A DNA stretch of 32,072 nucleotides from VMCP01 sp964492925 (lineage in GTDB: Bacteria; Bacteroidota; Bacteroidia; NS11-12g; UBA955). The notes under the pieces are model-generated. The model saw only the letters and a list, made by a program, of their open reading frames with translations, did not search any database and had not been told where the DNA came from. The stretch is from NCBI GenBank assembly GCA_964492925.1, contig CAZBMF010000015.1, forward strand, positions 1-32,072. The letters are read 5' to 3'. Each line of letters starts with the position of its first letter. Position 1 is the stretch's first letter. The translations under genes were made by a program, and so were the position numbers. Below, piece by piece: positions 24,865 through 31,780 of this stretch.

Positions 24865-25500
24865 TTATTTCATTCTTTCAATTTCGAAGAAATTGTTGGA
24901 ATAACCATTGCCTATTATGCACAAAATGCGGTAGCTACGGTTATTGGTTTCGTCAACCAAATAAATTTCTTGGGAACTTCCATGAAATGGAAAATCTGCA
25001 CCAGATTGCCAGTACGAAAATGTAGTATTTAACGTGTTGCTTTGACGTAAATATGCGGATATATAAGCAGATGAACCGCTTGTTCCTGAGGTTGTGGTGA
25101 TGTAAAGATTTCTCGAAGTACCCGAATAGGTGATACTTCCAGATGCTGTTTTTAAAACCAAAGATCGATTGCCAGAGGTTGTCATTTGTACAATGATATT
25201 GTCGAGTTGAACATTAACACCAGCATTTGCATACGTTTTAATGGAATTAAGAGCACTCAACCATTGACTTCCGTTGTATACATACATACTATTTGCAGTT
25301 GTATTGAACACTTGCAAACCTGCTGCGGGAGCAGAAATGGCCAACATTTGTGTATTGGTCATTCTTGGAAATAAAACACCTTTGGTGGTAGAATTGACTT
25401 CCAACTGGGCTGAACTAGCAGGGGCGCTTGTTCCCAAGCCAATTTGCGCGTTCAAGGCAACAGTCAACATCCCCCAAAATAAAAAAAACAATTTTATCAT
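24865..25500 (-). CDS. Secreted tail-fibre-like protein, paralogue C (third in operon)
   Basis: The 211-residue product has a signal peptide (MIKLFFLFWGMLTVALNAQ). Residues about 20-80 carry the module common in Bacteroidota surface and fibre proteins: IGLGTSAPASSAQLEVNSTT, KGVLFPRMTNTQMLAI, GLQVFNTTANSMYVYNGSQW. The C-terminal part (about 95-211) is a beta-rich domain shared with the two upstream paralogues: RQSNTLNTTFSYW, GADFPFHGSSQEIYLVDETN, GNGYSNNFFEIERMK. There is no T9SS tail. Its ATG overlaps the stop of paralogue B by 4 nt (ATGA), so translation is coupled. The ligand is unknown. Confidence 0.8.
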   Translation of the reverse strand: MIKLFFLFWGMLTVALNAQIGLGTSAPASSAQLEVNSTTKGVLFPRMTNTQMLAISAPAAGLQVFNTTANSMYVYNGSQWLSALNSIKTYANAGVNVQLDNIIVQMTTSGNRSLVLKTASGSITYSGTSRNLYITTTSGTSGSSAYISAYLRQSNTLNTTFSYWQSGADFPFHGSSQEIYLVDETNNRSYRILCIIGNGYSNNFFEIERMK

Positions 25501-26135
25501 AGCAGCTGTTCGATTTCTAGGTAATTGTTAACAAAACTATTGCCAATATTACAGGTGAGTTTATAAGCTTTTCCATTGGTTTCATCCATGATGTAGATGA
25601 TTTGTTGGCAGCCGTGATAGGTAAAGTCTAGACCTGGAGCCCAATAAGCGTAGGTTGTAGAAAACGTTTCGGATTGACGTATACGTCCGCTGTTTGTAAT
25701 TGAAGATACACCACTAGAGCCAGCAGTTCCCAGATAATAATTGTTGATTGAACTTCCAGACAGAGCAATGCTTCCACTCACTGTGGCAATTTGCAACGAT
25801 ACGTTTCCAGTGCTCGGAATGCGAATTCGGATATTGTTGAGTTCCACAACATCGCCTTTATTGACAAACTGTCCTATATAAAGTTTTTCCGACATCCAAG
25901 CGGTTCCACTATATGTGTATAAACAGTTTTTAGTGGTGTTAAATACTTGTAAACCGGCAGTTGGTGAAGAAATAGCCAGCATTTGGGTGTTTGTCATTCT
26001 TGGAACTAGAACGCCTTTTGAGGTTGAAACAACATCTAATTTGGCGCTGCTATTTGGTGTATTTGTTCCAATTCCAACTTGAGCGAAAAGGCCATTTACA
26101 AAGATCAAAAGACAAATTAATAATGCGTTTTTCAT
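25497..26135 (-). CDS. Secreted tail-fibre-like protein, paralogue B (second in operon)
   Basis: The 212-residue product has a signal peptide MKNALLICLLIFVNGLFAQ, then VGIGTNTPNSSAKLDVVSTS, KGVLVPRMTNTQMLAI, GLQVFNTTKNCLYTYSGTAW. The C-terminal domain shows SLQIATVSGSIALSGSS, RQSETFSTTYAYW, GLDFTYHGCQQIIYIMDETN and a closing GNSFVNNYLEIEQLL. All hallmarks of the three-gene family are kept. It lies 6 nt after paralogue A and overlaps paralogue C by 4 nt. The central stretch around 115-145 is the most variable part between copies, as expected for surface-exposed loops (inference). Confidence 0.8.
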   Translation of the reverse strand: MKNALLICLLIFVNGLFAQVGIGTNTPNSSAKLDVVSTSKGVLVPRMTNTQMLAISSPTAGLQVFNTTKNCLYTYSGTAWMSEKLYIGQFVNKGDVVELNNIRIRIPSTGNVSLQIATVSGSIALSGSSINNYYLGTAGSSGVSSITNSGRIRQSETFSTTYAYWAPGLDFTYHGCQQIIYIMDETNGKAYKLTCNIGNSFVNNYLEIEQLL

Positions 26136-26141
26136 CCTATT

Positions 26142-26780
26142 TTACTTGATTCTTTTGATGGATATAAAATTGCCTTTGAAACTATTGCCCAATATAAAAA
26201 CAATGCTGTAAGCTCTTGAATTGGTTTCATCCATAAATTGGATGAGTTGACATGATCCATGCTGCCCAAAATTCAAACCCGGTTCAAACGTGGTGAAAGT
26301 AGTGGAAAAGGTATTCGATTGTCTCACCCACGAGGTGAAATTTGCAACTGCACCCCCGGCCGAAATTGGACTTGCAGTGAAAATATTGGTACTACTTCCC
26401 GAAAGTGCGATACTTCCAGAAGTGGTGGCAATTTGCAACGATCGTTCCGATGTATTGGTAGATAGTTGTACTTTGATATTGTCGAGTTGCACCGCAACTC
26501 CATCATCCACAATGGCCGAGATTTTGTCTTCCAACATGTTCCATGAAGCACCATTGTAAATAAAGAGTGCCGTTGCATCGGTGTTGTAAACAATCAATCC
26601 CGTTGCTGGAGACGCAATGGCATTCATTTGTGAATTGGTTAATTTAGGATATAGAAAGCCTTTGGAGGTAGAAGCAACGTCAAGCAAACTGGAGGCGTTT
26701 GGGGAAGAAGTGTTTATACCAACTTGTGCTTGAACATTCAACGCAAAGTATGAAAGAAAAAAAAGTAAAAAAGTTCGCAT
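26142..26780 (-). CDS. Secreted tail-fibre-like protein, paralogue A (first in operon)
   Basis: The 212-residue product has a signal peptide MRTFLLFFLSYFALNVQAQ, then VGINTSSPNASSLLDVASTS, KGFLYPKLTNSQMNAI, GLIVYNTDATALFIYNGASW. The C-terminal domain reads SLQIATTSGSIALSGSS, RQSNTFSTTFTTF, GLNFGQHGSCQLIQFMDETN and GNSFKGNFISIKRIK. As first gene it has a well-formed Bacteroidota promoter directly upstream. The conserved N-terminal module is used by many unrelated Bacteroidota exported proteins; the C-terminal domain is what defines this family, and I cannot name it. Confidence 0.8.
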   Translation of the reverse strand: MRTFLLFFLSYFALNVQAQVGINTSSPNASSLLDVASTSKGFLYPKLTNSQMNAIASPATGLIVYNTDATALFIYNGASWNMLEDKISAIVDDGVAVQLDNIKVQLSTNTSERSLQIATTSGSIALSGSSTNIFTASPISAGGAVANFTSWVRQSNTFSTTFTTFEPGLNFGQHGSCQLIQFMDETNSRAYSIVFILGNSFKGNFISIKRIK

Positions 26781-26799
26781 TAACAGAAATTCAGAAATG

Positions 26800-26831
26800 C
26801 AAAATTAATGTATCTTAATGAATTCACCAAA
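26800..26831 (-). promoter_or_regulatory. Promoter of the fibre-like operon
   Basis: On the minus strand TTTG (26828-26831) is followed after 20 nt by TAATTTTG (26800-26807), matching the Bacteroidota TTTG...TAnnTTTG promoter in both boxes and spacing. The -7 box ends 19 nt before the ATG of paralogue A. Confidence 0.68.
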
Positions 26832-26861
26832 GCGTGAAATGTCTGATAGTAGAGGTGTGTA

Positions 26862-27281
26862 TTATCGAATCAAGCAAATAATTACCCATTTTTCTGGTAT
26901 ACCCTCAAAATAGTAAATTTTGTCACCGTATTTATCTTTTGTTCGAATGGTTTGCCCATCGATATAGTAAAGTTTGTCGCCGTATTTATCTTTGGTGCGA
27001 ATAGTTTGTCCATCAAAAAAGTAAAGCTTTTCGCCGTATTTGTCTTTTGATCTAACCGTTTGACCGTCGATATAATAAATTTTGTCACCGTATTTGTCCT
27101 TAACCCTCACCGTTTGACCATCAAAATAATAGAGTTTTTCTCCATATTTGTCTTTTGTTCTCAATGTTTCTCCATCGATATAAACAATTTTATCTCCGTA
27201 TTTGTCTTTTGAACGGACAGATTGAGCGTAAGTATTTAAACAAAAAAATAAGCTGGCGAGCACAATAATCGAATTCTTCAT
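26862..27281 (-). CDS. Small exported protein made of six 18-residue repeats
   Basis: The 139-residue product has a signal peptide (MKNSIIVLASLFFCLNTYAQ). Residues 22-129 are six units of 18 residues with the consensus (V/I)R-x-KDKYG(D/E)K(I/L)YY(I/F)DGQT; KDKYG is invariant. A short tail (EKWVIICLIR) closes the protein. The pattern of charged and turn residues alternating with aromatic strands suggests a small beta-solenoid or beta-hairpin stack, distantly like WG or MORN repeats, but I do not recognise the family. No binding or catalytic residues are evident. It is divergent from the MscS gene and upstream of the fibre-like operon, with 81 nt between. Confidence 0.8.
   Translation of the reverse strand: MKNSIIVLASLFFCLNTYAQSVRSKDKYGDKIVYIDGETLRTKDKYGEKLYYFDGQTVRVKDKYGDKIYYIDGQTVRSKDKYGEKLYFFDGQTIRTKDKYGDKLYYIDGQTIRTKDKYGDKIYYFEGIPEKWVIICLIR
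26895..27218 (-). repeat. Six in-frame 54-bp tandem repeats, alternating as a 108-bp dimer
   Basis: The coding repeat is six units of 54 bp. Residue 14 of each unit alternates strictly Ile, Phe, Ile, Phe, Ile, Phe. At the DNA level, plus-strand tcgatat-type and tcaaaa-type segments alternate too. This implies growth by duplication of a two-unit block. Confidence 0.9.
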
Positions 27282-27424
27282 GGGTTCTATAGTTTTTATG
27301 CAATATAACCCAGAATTCTATCAATTGAATGTTGAATATTGGTAAGTGAAAATATATCTTTGGGAATTGATGTGATTTTGAGAATAATTTAAAAATGAAT
27401 CAATTGATTAACTTAAAATAAAAG

Positions 27425-27937
27425 ATGAAATCTCACGAAATTCAAATTTTGGAAACTGTTTTAGTGGTAATAGGTTATGCAGTAGTGCATTACATCACCA
27501 AGATATTTGTAAACAACACGCTCAAACAAACACACTTGCAACGAGGTCGTAGGAAAATGATCATCAAAGCTGTTCACTTATTGTCGTTTATAACGGCAAT
27601 TGTTTTGTTTGCGGCAATATGGGGACTCAAGCAGAATGAAATTGCAGTTTTTGTAGGAACAATTTTAACGGCATTGGGTATTGCATTTTTTGCACAATGG
27701 TCGTTGCTTTCGAATGTGACATCTAGCTTGTTGCTATTCTTTAATCATCCGGTGAAAATTGGAGATACCATAAAAGTGCTCGACAAAGATTACGTAGCAG
27801 AAGGGGAAGTTATAGACTTGACATATTTTTATGTTTTATTAAGAACGGAGGATGGGAAAATCATTACAATTCCGAATTCTCATTTGTTCCAAAAATCGGT
27901 GTCAGTACAGAGTAAAAAGGAGGGAACAGAGAAATAA
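27425..27937 (+). CDS. Short MscS-family mechanosensitive channel protein
   Basis: The 170-residue product has membrane segments at about 8-30, 48-68 and 75-105, then the MscS pore-helix and beta-domain pattern: VGTILTALGIAFFAQWSLLS, then NVTSSLLLFFNHPVKIGDTI, EGEVIDLTYFYVLLRTEDGK and TIPNSHLFQKSV. It stops right after the beta-domain and lacks the C-terminal alpha/beta vestibule of E. coli MscS (286 residues). Short forms occur in Bacteroidota, so this is probably a complete gene rather than a truncation. The expected role is release of osmolytes on hypo-osmotic shock at the inner membrane. It is convergent with the large beta-helix gene, with 32 nt between and no clear terminator. Confidence 0.88.
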   Translation: MKSHEIQILETVLVVIGYAVVHYITKIFVNNTLKQTHLQRGRRKMIIKAVHLLSFITAIVLFAAIWGLKQNEIAVFVGTILTALGIAFFAQWSLLSNVTSSLLLFFNHPVKIGDTIKVLDKDYVAEGEVIDLTYFYVLLRTEDGKIITIPNSHLFQKSVSVQSKKEGTEK

Positions 27938-27969
27938 ATGATAAATGTTTGTAGAGATAATTCATCAAA

Positions 27970-30477
27970 TTATTTCTTTTCAATTAACTGTTGAAAAGTA
28001 CCATTCTTTGTTTCAATCTTTAACACATAAATGCCTGAAATGTAATTAGATAAATTCAAATTGTATTTATTGGTATTTAATTCAAATTTAGAAATAAGAT
28101 GTCCTGAAATATCATAGATTAAAATATTTGAAATGATATCTATTTCAGACAAGATATTCAAATTAGAATTAGTAGGATTAGGATATAAATTTATTGAATT
28201 GTTGTTTGTTTTTTTGATGCTATTTGTTTGTGTAGATTTATCATGCAAACAAATTCCAAATGTGCCATCATTTTGAGAGCTTCTAGATATTCTGGCATAG
28301 TACAATGTATTTGGTGTTGCATTTTCTAAGAATCCATCGGGCATTTTGGAATTAACAACATCATCAATACAACCAATTTCTACTAGATTACTGCAAGTTC
28401 CGGAGTAAATACTGATAACGGCATCTGACATAAATCCACTAAATGTTTGAAAAGTAACATTCCCACTTGCTGGAGTTGTAAATTTGAACCAAACATCATT
28501 GGTGGCATTGGTTTCACAAGATGGGGGAGCAACAGAAGCAGTTTGGGATGCCCCTGAGTTAGTGAATATATCAATTTTACAGGTAGAATTTACATTAAGG
28601 GTTATTGCTTCACAGGGTTCGTTATTGTTAGTTTGAATTTTAATTCTTTCTGTATTCGATGTATCCGATTTTTTAGACAAGCAAGTTAAGTTTGAACTTA
28701 TTATGCAAAAGATTGAATCCTGGTCTTTGAATGAATTATTTGAATATGAATTTGTATTGGTCCCAACTTTAATGCCATTGATATACCATTGATAAGTTGG
28801 AGCATTTCCCAAATTTGTGCCAGAAGCTATAAAGCTAGCATTGCTAGATTCCAAGAAGTAATTATTAGGATAAGAGCCTGTAATTGACGCTTTGGGTGTC
28901 AATTTGGGTTCCACCGATAATTGAAGCTCAACGATAGAATCACAATCATTTTGTCTTGATATTGTATCAAAATAACTCCCGGAAAGTCCTATCGATTTTC
29001 CACTGAATTGAACAGAACTTCCTTCACAAATAGTCATTGAAATCTTGTTTTTTGCAGGAGTACAATAATTTGATTCTGTAGATCCAATATCTCGAACGCC
29101 AAAAATAGGGCCATTTTGTGCGGAATCTAAATCTAGTTTTTGACCCGTATTTATTGCAATACTTCCTGAATCAGGAAATATTGAATAGGTATTTCTGCTG
29201 TTTAATTTTAAGCTTCCCAATTTAAGTTCAGAATTTCCTTTTTGAAATAAATCAGTATTTGAACCAAAGTTGCCAAATGAAACGAAATGCGTTTTTAATA
29301 CATCAAAAATATTGTATCCATAACAATCAAATTGACGGGAAAATCCACCTGTCATAAATTGTGTATTGTTGTAATTGCTGTTGCCATAATTTCCAAGATA
29401 AATACTTGAATAAGAATAATGACGCACAACAGAGGTGGAAACATTATTTGAAGCAGTAGACTTTAAATAAGCAGCACTTCCGTCTTGCAAGCAATAATTT
29501 TTATAAATAGTTGATTTTCTTGTGTAAAGTCTACATTCAGAGGTTGAAAATAAATAGAAACACCCACCATTTCCCACAGATTTATTGTTGTAAAAAGTTG
29601 ACGTAGTACAATCGATTTTTGATTTTGCAGCATAAGTTGAAAGAACGGAAAACGATGAAGAATAACAATATATAGCCCCTCCATCTACTTTGGATTCATT
29701 GTTGGCAAAGCTGCATGAATTGAATAATAATTCGCATTTCCCAACATGATTGGAAACACTTGAAGCATATGCGTATGTGGATATTGCGCCTCCACTATTT
29801 CCGGATTTATTGCCAATAAAGTTAACATTGTTGGCTTTAATAATAATTTGAGTTTGTCTGGATGTTCCCGTACCAGTTGCGTTGGTTTTAAATCCAATGG
29901 CTCCTCCTTTTCCGCTGCTTCCATTATTGATGAAGTCTGTATTATAAAGATCTAGATAGATACTGAAATCTTCTGATGAATAACTATTCTCCCGATTACC
30001 CCCAATTGCGCCCCCTTCAGTCGCATAATTATCTCGAAAAACGCAGTTACGAATGAATACATATCCGTTGGAGACTAAATACTTATTGTTAATAAAAATC
30101 GCTCCTCCTGATGTACCCTTTCCGTGAATTAAAACCAATGAATCCAAATGGACGTTAATATATGCGGCTCCATAGCTCATGGAAATTGTAAAAATTGAGT
30201 TAGAATCTTTGCCCGATAAATACAAGGTATCCTTTTTATTGTATAATCCATGTATAAATATGCCTTTTGAAATTGTAATTGGAGAATTGAAATTAATTGT
30301 ATCAGATCCATTTGCAATCAAATTTTTGTCAAAACGAATCTCATCTCCTGAACTAGCGCTTGAAATGGCTGCTCGTAAAGAACCTGTTCCATTGTCGTTT
30401 GTATTCGTTACATAAATCGTGGCAGATTGAAGATGGTTTGCAATTAGAATGAAAAGTGAAAAAACAATATGTTTCAT
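27970..30477 (-). CDS. Secreted beta-helix protein with PPC-like domain and type A T9SS sorting domain
   Basis: The frame extends to an ATG at 30528, but the start at 30477 places a signal peptide (MKHIVFSLFILIANHLQS) first and is preferred (835 residues). Residues about 20-60 hold the ATIYVTNTNDNGTGSLRAAI opening typical of Bacteroidota beta-helix surface proteins. A parallel beta-helix follows to about 450 (many FINN, GGAI and SxFxNN units) and ends SIAINTG, GVRDIGSTES. A short repeat with TICEGSSVQFSG and NDCDSIVELQLSV comes next, then an Ig-like unit (PTYQWYINGIKVG), a jelly-roll PPC-like domain (about 610-740: DVWFKFTTPASGNVTFQTF, TLYYARISR) and a type A sorting domain from about 766 (LYPNPTNSNLNI, YISGIYVLKIE, QQLIEKK). 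It is T9SS cargo, an adhesin or glycan-binding candidate; no enzyme motif is visible. Confidence 0.86.
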   Translation of the reverse strand: MKHIVFSLFILIANHLQSATIYVTNTNDNGTGSLRAAISSASSGDEIRFDKNLIANGSDTINFNSPITISKGIFIHGLYNKKDTLYLSGKDSNSIFTISMSYGAAYINVHLDSLVLIHGKGTSGGAIFINNKYLVSNGYVFIRNCVFRDNYATEGGAIGGNRENSYSSEDFSIYLDLYNTDFINNGSSGKGGAIGFKTNATGTGTSRQTQIIIKANNVNFIGNKSGNSGGAISTYAYASSVSNHVGKCELLFNSCSFANNESKVDGGAIYCYSSSFSVLSTYAAKSKIDCTTSTFYNNKSVGNGGCFYLFSTSECRLYTRKSTIYKNYCLQDGSAAYLKSTASNNVSTSVVRHYSYSSIYLGNYGNSNYNNTQFMTGGFSRQFDCYGYNIFDVLKTHFVSFGNFGSNTDLFQKGNSELKLGSLKLNSRNTYSIFPDSGSIAINTGQKLDLDSAQNGPIFGVRDIGSTESNYCTPAKNKISMTICEGSSVQFSGKSIGLSGSYFDTISRQNDCDSIVELQLSVEPKLTPKASITGSYPNNYFLESSNASFIASGTNLGNAPTYQWYINGIKVGTNTNSYSNNSFKDQDSIFCIISSNLTCLSKKSDTSNTERIKIQTNNNEPCEAITLNVNSTCKIDIFTNSGASQTASVAPPSCETNATNDVWFKFTTPASGNVTFQTFSGFMSDAVISIYSGTCSNLVEIGCIDDVVNSKMPDGFLENATPNTLYYARISRSSQNDGTFGICLHDKSTQTNSIKKTNNNSINLYPNPTNSNLNILSEIDIISNILIYDISGHLISKFELNTNKYNLNLSNYISGIYVLKIETKNGTFQQLIEKK

Positions 30478-30738
30478 ATTTTGGACAAAAATAAAATAAA
30501 TGAGTTGAAATTTATTGAATAAAAGCAATGGAAAGGTGAATATGAAACTAATTAGACTTATTTAGACCTAAAAGTTGAAATCTCTGTTTTGATTACTTGT
30601 TGGAGTCATGGTGCTTACAGTTCCTAGATTTTGTAATTGTCGTAAAAAGAATTCCAATTTGAAAGACAGGAAACTAGTTCTAATTGCAGGTTTTTTGATA
30701 TTTTTACAACAAAAAATAAACTCATTTGTATATTTTCT

Positions 30739-31302
30739 ATGGATTATAAAAAGTATGTAGATTTATCTGTTGATTATAAAACGTACCAAGAACAATTTGT
30801 CATCAAAAGTAACAACCCATCATCATATACTTACGGTGAGTACATTCAAATGAATGAACACAGAAGTAGCAGATTGGATAGAACGTTTAATCTTTCGGAA
30901 GAACACAAAGCAATCGCATCAAATTGTGAACCCAGAACTTGGCTTGTAATTACTGAGCATTGGTGTGGAGATGCTTCACAAACTGTCCCAGTGATGGCAA
31001 AAATTGCAGAAGCCAGCAATGGCAAAATCAATTTTAGGTTGGTATTTCGTGATGAGGTTCCTGAACTCATGAATGCACACCTAACAAACGGGGGAATGGC
31101 TGTTCCAAAGATCATTCAATTAAACAGCAATTTTGAATTGATAAATGATTGGGGACCACGTCCTACTGAAGCTCAGAATTTTGTGATGCAAATTAAATCC
31201 AACCCTGAAACTGCGGCTAACTACATTGAAGAATTGCAAAAATGGTATGCCAAAGACAAACAGCAAAGTACGGTAGCGGAGTTGCTGGCGTTGTTGTCAT
31301 GA
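30739..31302 (+). CDS. Thioredoxin-fold family protein without CxxC
   Basis: The 187-residue product has no signal peptide, so it is cytoplasmic. The thioredoxin-fold core has WLVITEHWCGDASQTVPVMA (68-87), with Cys 76 in the WC position, and the cis-proline motif MAVPKII (Pro 123). The second active-site cysteine is absent: the motif is C-G-D-A. This matches the Thioredoxin_9-like group of Bacteroidota and Firmicutes, which keep WCGD. A role as a one-cysteine oxidoreductase or thiol-binding protein is inferred. It stands alone: 261 nt upstream to the divergent beta-helix gene, 87 nt to the next gene. Confidence 0.86.
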   Translation: MDYKKYVDLSVDYKTYQEQFVIKSNNPSSYTYGEYIQMNEHRSSRLDRTFNLSEEHKAIASNCEPRTWLVITEHWCGDASQTVPVMAKIAEASNGKINFRLVFRDEVPELMNAHLTNGGMAVPKIIQLNSNFELINDWGPRPTEAQNFVMQIKSNPETAANYIEELQKWYAKDKQQSTVAELLALLS

Positions 31303-31359
31303 ATAGTTTGATTCATGTGCGTATGTGTTAACAAAGCTTACATTTAGTTATTAATTGAT

Positions 31360-31381
31360 TAACTTTGACTTAATATTTTTG
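31360..31381 (+). promoter_or_regulatory. Two overlapping candidate -7 elements
   Basis: TAACTTTG (31360-31367) and TATTTTTG (31374-31381) both match TAnnTTTG. The first would give a leader of about 16 nt for the ATG at 31390, the second an almost leaderless message. No convincing -33 box is seen. Confidence 0.4.
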
Positions 31382-31389
31382 GGATAATC

Positions 31390-31752
31390 ATGAGGAAAAT
31401 AATATTCACCATTACTTTATTAACTATTTTACACGGATGTTTAAATGAAAATGAACCAAAATCTTATTTCCAACTCCCTCATTATTCCATCTTGTCTAAT
31501 GTGAGAATTTGGACTGGACAGGGTAAATGTGGTGATATATTGATTCCATCGGTTTCTCGGGAACACAAAAGTGGAGATCGTGAAAAATTATTGCGTGAGA
31601 TTATGAAGAAAGAAGGTTGGGTCATCATTTCTGCATTTTCAACTCCAAGGGCCTACAAAGAACGCAGTTGTGATTCTTTCCCAGACAGAGCACCAGCCTT
31701 CAAAACTGGATATTTAGGGAAGATTGATTTGGATGGGAAGTTTTACGAATAA
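31390..31752 (+). CDS. Small putative lipoprotein of unknown function
   Basis: The 120-residue product has a signal MRKIIFTITLLTILHGC, with a plausible lipobox and Cys 17, followed by LNENEPKSYFQLP. The mature part has two further cysteines (about 41 and 98) that could form a disulfide, a RIWTGQGKCGDILIPSVS segment, then a basic amphipathic stretch (REKLLREIMKKEGW) and a polar C-terminus. I recognise no family. The following DNA is noncoding repeat. Confidence 0.65.
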   Translation: MRKIIFTITLLTILHGCLNENEPKSYFQLPHYSILSNVRIWTGQGKCGDILIPSVSREHKSGDREKLLREIMKKEGWVIISAFSTPRAYKERSCDSFPDRAPAFKTGYLGKIDLDGKFYE

Positions 31753-31763
31753 ATAAAATTTCA

Positions 31764-31779
31764 ATTTCCCTACTGTTTA
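31764..31779. repeat. Truncated fragment of the 104-bp repeat
   Basis: ATTTCCCTACTGTTTA is identical to unit positions 35-50 of the array that follows, but it joins directly to the start of the next unit. It is a unit with its later half missing and marks the left edge of the array, 11 nt after the lipoprotein stop. Confidence 0.8.
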
Positions 31780-31780
31780 T

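Noticed and set aside
24865..26780. Prophage tail-fibre genes
   Set aside because: The N-terminal module is common in exported Bacteroidota proteins, all three genes have signal peptides, and no phage structural, integrase or lysis gene is near.
26882..27088. Second minus-strand frame inside the 18-residue repeat gene
   Set aside because: A 54-bp repeat keeps every frame open in each unit, so this is a by-product. It has no signal peptide and lies inside the clear coding frame.
27280..27312. Hairpin GGGTT...AACCC before the repeat-protein start as a riboswitch
   Set aside because: The stem is only about 5 bp with bulges, too weak to call a regulatory RNA.
27425..27937. Truncated MscS pseudogene
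   Set aside because: The frame is intact, with pore helix and beta-domain complete. Short MscS forms are known in this phylum.
30478..30528. Longer start for the second beta-helix protein
   Set aside because: The signal peptide begins at the ATG at 30477. The upstream part also contains a TATTTTTG box (minus strand, 30486-30493) that would be a promoter.
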